64,000 nt of DNA from Lasioglossum baleicum. Taxonomy: Eukaryota; Arthropoda; Insecta; Hymenoptera; Halictidae. The notes under the pieces were generated by a model. It was not told the origin of the DNA and did not search any database. It was given only the letters and a program-made list of their open reading frames with translations. A program made the translations under genes and the position numbers. The stretch is from assembly GCF_051020765.1 (NCBI RefSeq), contig NC_134946.1:6127239-6191238 (forward strand), read 5' to 3'. Within the stretch, counting starts at the first letter, position 1. Every line of letters begins with the position of its first letter. This document shows, piece by piece, positions 58,031-64,000 of this stretch.

Positions 58031-59399
58031 ATCGTGATTTTACGATCTCTGTGATCTCTGTGAATTTCACGCTATTTTTGATGCGCGAAGATAAGAGGTG
58101 TCAATCTTCGACTCATGGTTAGTAAAATTGTAAAAAATTGTTAATTGTAAAAAACAGCTTTTTCATACTATAAAATAGCACTTTCCAAAGGAAGACACTG
58201 TATAAAGAAGTTTAAATTTTGATGGGCGTTTACGATTATTACAACCAACAATAAATGAACTGAAGACCACTAACTGTTCATGAGTAGTCCTGAATGCTGT
58301 AAATGATGCATCTAGACGCACATAATAATGTGGCTGCGAATACAAACATTCACCTTATTCATTGAAAACTATGGTCGTTGGAAGTCCATGAATTTCATTC
58401 GTACAATGACTCGTCGGTGAAAGCAACGGAGGGCCTTGCACAACCGTGGTATTCAAGTAGAAAATATAACCGTGACATTTATGTCTATTTCCGTTGAACA
58501 GTTTTCATCGTGAAGCACGCTGGTCCCGTAGTAATTAAATGGTCTGAAAAAACCGTTATTTCTGTCCCAGCAGGATATGATTATTTAACAAACGTTCGCT
58601 AACGAGAAACACAGTCCAGCCTCGTTGCGTCCCATCGCGGGCCAAGTTCGTTTTTCTTGTTGCAAGCATCGCTCATTTTTATTCCACAATGAAATTATAC
58701 ACGCGGCGTTAAAAACGTAACGTCGCGTTAAAACGGCACTTCTATATGCTATTCCGTTGCGCGTCCACACGGAAAAGTGCGCGAAAGGCTTTCACCGTTT
58801 CTGCATAATTCGAAAACGGTCCTGTATAATTCAGGCTCGTGCCGTACCGCTCTCTGAAAATTTCGACTTCGACTCATCGACCTCGAGAACTTCACGCGTT
58901 ACCGAACAAGATTTCCCGAGCTTCGGAAGCACTGATATCGACTTAGGAATGCGTCATTTACGAAGAAAAGATATTACAATATCAAGGGCGCACGGTGGTT
59001 TTCCATCTACAAAAAATCGATGTTTCTTTTCTCGCATTTTCTTTTACAAAATTCCCTACTTCATTTTACATTCTTTTCCCGCAATGTTGTGCCGACTTTT
59101 TCAGCGATAACTAAAGGTGTAATACAATGATTTCTATTTTTGTTTAATTCATTCAGAATCGAAATAATTTTGTATCATAGCTACTTACACCAACACCAGT
59201 TGTTCTGACTGGTACTTCTCAAAGTGGAAAACACCCAAAATCGTTTATCAGATATTTAGATAGATTTATCGATGATTTCTTATTAAATTTTATGTGCAAT
59301 AGAATACGCGTGCCAAAGGATTTCCATGAATTCGCAAAATTAATGTAGTTATCATCTTCAGGACATACACTCTTATTTTCCATCTTACTTTGTCTGCGA
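58031..59399. other. Unassigned; GC-richer 58560-59000
   Basis: A 117-codon frame at 58757-59110 (basic, Phe-rich at its end) is unrecognised. No repeats. Confidence 0.35.
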
Positions 59400-59637
59400 C
59401 CTTGAATGACCTTGCGTAATTATAGTCACTGAATTCCTAATGAAAGGGACTGTCATCGTAGGTGTTTAAAAATGGACGTGACCTTGATATCTTTAAAAAA
59501 GATAACATAAAACAAATACTTTTATGGCATCGTGTGAGCCCCATTGACCCATTCAATTTTCTCCTCAAGACATTTCACGTTCGTATAAAACCACCCAGAC
59601 ATTTGAGATGCAAACGTTACGTGACTCACCCTGTATA
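59400..59637 (+). repeat. TATACAGGGTG-type element, single arm
   Basis: AATTCCTAATGAAAGGGACT, ACGTGACCTTGATATCTTTA and CGTGACTCACCCTGTATA match the arm and right end at 25260-25498. Confidence 0.75.
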
Positions 59638-59719
59638 TGATGTGTTATACTTTTAAACCATAGAGTTAAACTAGTTATTATCCATTTTAATAAGATTTAA
59701 TATATGTACAAATTACATG

Positions 59720-59996
59720 TTAATCCTTATCCGTCCCTCATTTCACGAACTGAATCTGTCCCTCGGTATCAAGTTGATACAGTGATAAAAAATCGATAAA
59801 ATAACAAGGTAAACATCGATGATTTTTAATACCAATTGATTGAGTTAACATTTACATCTTAGGTTTCCCGGTTATGTGCTTCCCATTAAAAAAATAAAAG
59901 TCACAAAGTTTCGGACAATACCTACAGACAACAGAACAATATAACTTATTTCGGGAAAACGGTGTCAAATTGACACTAGGGACGGATGAGGGTTAA
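59720..59996. mobile_element. TTAA-flanked piggyBac-like MITE (269 bp)
   Basis: TTAA at 59720-59723 and 59993-59996. Left TCCTTATCCGTCCCT; right in reverse complement CCCTCATCCGTCCCT, with AAGTTGATAC / AAATTGACAC inward. No coding capacity. Confidence 0.8.
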
Positions 59997-60747
59997 ATGC
60001 GTCATAGCCAAATGTAAGCCAGATCGCTAATTACCTCGCAGTTAATGCTACGATAAACCGTTAATAAAAAAAAAATTAGTTTTACTTTCAAAATATCCAC
60101 GAATATGAAGGACTTTATGGAAATTCCGGACAGTGTGGAGGAATTTATTCGTGAATGGTTTGAAGCAAACTCGAAAGCTGTGCGCGAGAGCTTGCTCTCG
60201 AGTTGGATTGGGTTAAGGCCAGGGTTAGGGGGGAGGGAATTCGAGCGAAAAAAGCGTTCGAAATTGGAATGAATTATTTGGCCGTATTTTCGCGGGAACG
60301 CAAGCTACACAGAGAACTTTGGGGTCGAACTGTTTTGAAGAAAAAGGTCGGTTCGCGTGGCCCCAATGCATCCTGACGGTGAAAGAAACGCGGAAGCCGG
60401 GAGATTGCTGCTTGCCCCTGCATTGGGAGAAATCCAAAGAAACTTAGTTTCCCCGTGAAGAAACAACGCGCGTGAAAAACACATGGAGGATCTACATGGT
60501 GCCTTGGTATCCCGATGGGACCACTTCTGTATCCTTCTTGCCAGATAAGCAGACGTCGGGCACGCTGGCAAAATAAATAGGTTGCGAACGTGTGGTACCT
60601 TACATATGAAAAAGGGCGTCCCGTGAATTCCCATCTGGATGCAAAGTCTGCCAACGCGTACGCCAGCTACGTGTAGAGGTGAGGATGCTTCATAATTAAA
60701 CGAACGTTCGTTCCTTTTCCCTTAGGCTACGGTTTACCGTAAATTAA
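59997..60747. other. Unassigned, GC-moderate
   Basis: Three overlapping minus-strand frames at 60225-60654 (to 126 codons) are unrecognised and compete with one another. Confidence 0.35.
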
Positions 60748-61110
60748 TATACAGGGTGATTCAGCTAAGTGCGCCACATAAATTATTTGAAAAAAATGGT
60801 TGGAACGAAAGTAGTATGATTTCCACAGAAGCGTACAGTGTATTAATTAGTTCTTTCTTCTCCTTCGCTTTTTTGTCGAGTTACAGGGGCTCCCATTAAG
60901 ATGTGTCATTTTACGTGATAAAAAAAAACGCTTTTTTTTACAATTTCACTAACCACGTGTCGAAGAGTGACAACTCTTACCTTCACAAAAAATAGCGCGA
61001 AATTTAAAATGGCACCTCTAAATGGAAGGACTTTTATGAAGGTCACCTTGAGTTGCCTGTTTCATCATCTTGAGGGTGCCTGACAATTGTTGGAATGATT
61101 TCTCGTACTA
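60748..61110 (+). repeat. TATACAGGGTGATTCAG element, left end
   Basis: TATACAGGGTGATTCAGCTA at 60748, with GAAGGTCACCTTGAGTTGCC at 61038. Same family as 20677 and the right end at 45944. The far end is not resolved. Confidence 0.6.
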
Positions 61111-62584
61111 ACGCTCCTTTTTTTGCTATAAATCACCAAATCTTTTCAATCGTTCACAAATACCTGTATATAGAATGAATATACTAAAAAAATTTAGCGT
61201 ACACACTGCACAATTTCTGAGAAAAGCGCTCAATGTTATTTGTATTTGAACTCGTCGATTGCACTTCGTAATGAAACTTCAAAAATAATGGAGTCTTCTA
61301 TTTTTTTATTGTTAACATTTTGACAAAGGTTTCCAAAATCGTATTTCAGAAGTTCCAAATTTCACAAATAATAACTGTTTAAATAAAATATAGCAATACT
61401 GTTCCTGCCATGTCTCGAAGGATTGAGATACATATTTTGAAAAAAATTATTTTCTGAATCAGATGCTACGATATTTCGACATTTACTTAATTTAGAATCT
61501 TGCTGTGCGTTTTTAGAACAATTGATATCATGGTTATGTCAGAACAAACTTTCTACTTCAATTTTCAAATTGCTGTTCGTATTTTTATTTTTTATAACGT
61601 CTCTCATTGCGGTCATGACTATCGACACATTTCACACAAGATAAAAACTGAAATTTGATTTTTTACTTGTTTGAAAGTTTGTGGGTTTTGAAGAAAAACA
61701 AAAGAAACGAGTTTTATATGAATATAAAAAGAAAGACACTGCAACATTGAAGCAGGAAACTTGTTATTGAGAGATTTATTTTAAAAAAATTTCATACAGG
61801 TATCAATATACATAAACTTCAGGAATATGCACTATGTATTCACTTTGATCTAAAAATATTGATTTAGCCTGCAGGTATAGCAGTTCTACACGAAGCCTCG
61901 GAAAGATGTGTCTCCATTTCTGATACGAAAGCGGCTGCTGCGGTTGTACGAAACCAAAAAACCAAAACGTTTCTTAATTTGTGTGAGTGTGGCTATTGTC
62001 TATACTAGAATAAAAAGAATGGTAGCAGACAAAAAACTGGTCTACAACGAATAATTTCGATTTATAAAAGAAATGTCTATGATTCAACTGACAAAGTTGT
62101 TTTGCAAGCGTTGACCTGAATTCAATATCGAAATTTAGCTTCAACAAGAAAGAGACATTTGCTAAAAATATGTATAAAATTGCTAGCAACTGGTTCAGTT
62201 ACGTGTCGTGTCAGTTACGTAATTAGGAAAATGTCATTTCATGAACTGCGTAGCTGAGTTTACCTCTGATGTCGCGAAAACTGAGTCACTCTTGAAACAG
62301 GATTTAAGAATGCTCATGAATGTGTAATGTTTATCACGTTTCTAAAACTACTGTTCCCCACCATTTGCGTCATATGTATAGAATATACATACTTTCGCAA
62401 CCTTTTTTGACCCGTGGACTTCTTTTAAATATTTCGTTTCCTCGTCGCCCCCTTTGGGTAAACCATCACCAAAATTTTGAACTTTATAATCAAAATACAA
62501 CATCTATAATCGTCGGGCAATTGATAATGTAGGTATGCGAATGCCTTTTCATTTTCAGGTTCGTAAAATCTTCAATTTTTCGAA
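61111..62584. other. Unassigned AT-rich sequence
   Basis: Nothing recognised. The minus-strand frame at 61974-62189 has no known domain. Confidence 0.35.
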
Positions 62585-62586
62585 TA

Positions 62587-63038
62587 CAGTAGAACCTCGA
62601 TTATCCGAAGTCATTGGGACCGAGGTGGTTCGAATAATCGAATAATTAAAAAATTACTTATTATATTAGAATTGCAACAAACTGGAGTGAAATAGAAATT
62701 AATTTTCTTCCTTAATATGGTTAATAGGGTGGAAATAATATAACAGTATTTTTAAAATCTTCTAATGTTTTCACTGTTTTAAATTGCACCTATTCATTTC
62801 TCTTATAAATGCATAAAATCCGTTGTCTACTTATATAAAAGTACTACTGCTGTAATTAGAAGTGTGATATGTATTACTGAGAATATATAATATGTATCCG
62901 ATACATGTTAATTATGCATGTAGAGTGAATGTTAACGAAACTTATTTGTTAAAGTAATCTTCAATTTTTTTCTGAACCATCGAAGACTGTCTTTTCAAGA
63001 TTTCTCATTCATTGGTTTGGATAATCAAGGTTCTACTG
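62587..63038. mobile_element. Pogo/Tigger-like non-autonomous element with nested MITE
   Basis: TA at 62585-62586 and 63039-63040. Left CAGTAGAACCTCGATTATCC; right in reverse complement CAGTAGAACCTTGATTATCC. The CAGT..AACCTCGATTATCCG terminus with TA target is typical of pogo/Tigger. The interior holds a MITE-A copy (62671-62827). No transposase. Confidence 0.8.
62671..62827 (+). mobile_element. MITE subfamily A, 5'-truncated, inside the pogo-like element
   Basis: Enters at AATTGCAACAAACTGGAGTG and ends ATGCATAAAATCCGTTGTC followed by TA. As in the copy at 21098, the head is missing from almost the same point. Confidence 0.8.
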
Positions 63039-63040
63039 TA

Positions 63041-64000
63041 CATTTACATTACTTGGGCAGTATATTGGCGAAGTTATAACAGGGAATACAAAAATCGCCA
63101 TGTTATGTTACAGCTGACACAGGAAGAAGCTCTCTCTCTCTCTCTCTTCGCAGGATTAAGTTATTCATCTTATCGGATAATGGATTCCCGTATTCTGCAT
63201 GCCCTTCATCACATATTGACCTTATTCTACATGTTGGATTACATACGAATTTGATCTACTTGGCTGAAAGTAACAGCTCCTATTCTATTAGTCCTATAAT
63301 AGCTAAACTTAGATTGGTTGGTACTTACACGAATCGAAAAGTTCACGTTTAAGGAAATTAGTAGAATAAGCCATTTTACAGAAACGATCTCGTTTCACTG
63401 GCTCGCCTTAGTATGCAACTTACCGAAGTGACACGGGTGGATCTTAATTAAATTTTGGGAGGAACCAGTTCTTGTAATATTCCTCCGAATATTCTAGAGA
63501 TTATTACAGTTAGAATGATGGTGTAATTGGCAAGATTATTTATTCAAAAATATATTAAAAAATAGAACTTTTTAGCAATTTATTAACTCGAATGTTGATC
63601 CATATTATTGAGTATGTGTGTATAGATAAGTCGAATAAACAACAGTTTGCTGATTATTCTATCATATTGAACAAACGGGTTGTGTTTATTATGTCTCACG
63701 TATACCATACGTCTATTAATAAAAAAATTCTTCAATATAATAAAAAAAAACCACGAACAAAAATGCTGTTTGTGATAGATACATCATTTAAAAGTGATTA
63801 ATATTTAATAAAAAATGCATCATTTAAATAAACCGCTTTTTAATGATGTGACAAATAACAAACTTGTAATTAAGAACAATAAATATATTTATTCACAGCA
63901 AAACGGAATGGTTTTATGGTAAATAATTAGCTACTTTATAAAGATATACGAGACTAGGAAAAAGAATTGTACATTGATCAACGTATATTCTAAAAGTTGC
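63041..64000. other. Unassigned sequence to window end
   Basis: A short (CT)n at 63129-63147; otherwise nothing recognised. Frames of 70-80 codons at 63012 and 63592 have no domains. Confidence 0.35.

Overview
This window looks like AT-rich, non-coding nuclear DNA of an insect. It is most likely hymenopteran and ant-like, although no gene proves this. There are no long open reading frames, no ribosome-binding sites or operon-like gene packing, and no convincing host exon. What it holds is mobile-element debris: many short elements with terminal inverted repeats (TIRs), large foldback palindromes, TA and TTAA target sites, dinucleotide microsatellites, and one short protein fragment (19484) that resembles non-LTR retrotransposons I associate with ants. 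It could be a large intergenic region or intron.

Layout. 0.5-9.4 kb: GGGGCAAG-type repeats, half of a foldback, and several copies of a ~200-bp TA-flanked MITE (TIR GACAGCGGAT / ATCCGCTGTC). 10.8-11.9 kb: a Tc1-like remnant split by a 758-bp element that carries a possible transposase fragment. 12.8-14.7 kb: a MITE broken at TTAA, a foldback, and a 113-bp satellite array (about 10 units) whose repeat begins with the MITE terminus. 14.7-20 kb: a decayed minisatellite, a TTAA element, a second MITE subfamily, a (CT)n tract, a GC-richer unique block, two foldbacks and a LINE remnant. 20.7-31 kb: MITEs, foldbacks ending in TATACAGGGTG, and a three-level nest at 24.2-25.5 kb. 31.4-31.9 kb: a hAT-like element with a perfect 8-bp target duplication. 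32-36 kb: mostly unique, GC-richer DNA with local duplications. 36.5-40.7 kb: a TTAA element, a perfect 46-bp-arm hairpin, and an 872-bp palindrome built of palindromes. 41-50 kb: mostly unrecognised, with a foldback, a hAT end, a retroelement-like insertion and microsatellites. 51.5-64 kb: a Tc1-like element nested in a foldback, a second copy of it, a mariner-type MITE with a near-perfect TIR, a short TTAA element, a foldback, and a pogo-like element that has a MITE inside it.

Nothing here forms a pathway or operon. The functional story is the order of insertions, which several nests make readable because a paralogous or opposite palindrome arm supplies the empty site. I found no evidence of a new enzymatic or defence system. 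The most original signals are the MITE-end satellite, the palindrome of palindromes, the element at 10955-11712 and the enrichment of TCAAGGTCA half-sites inside foldbacks.
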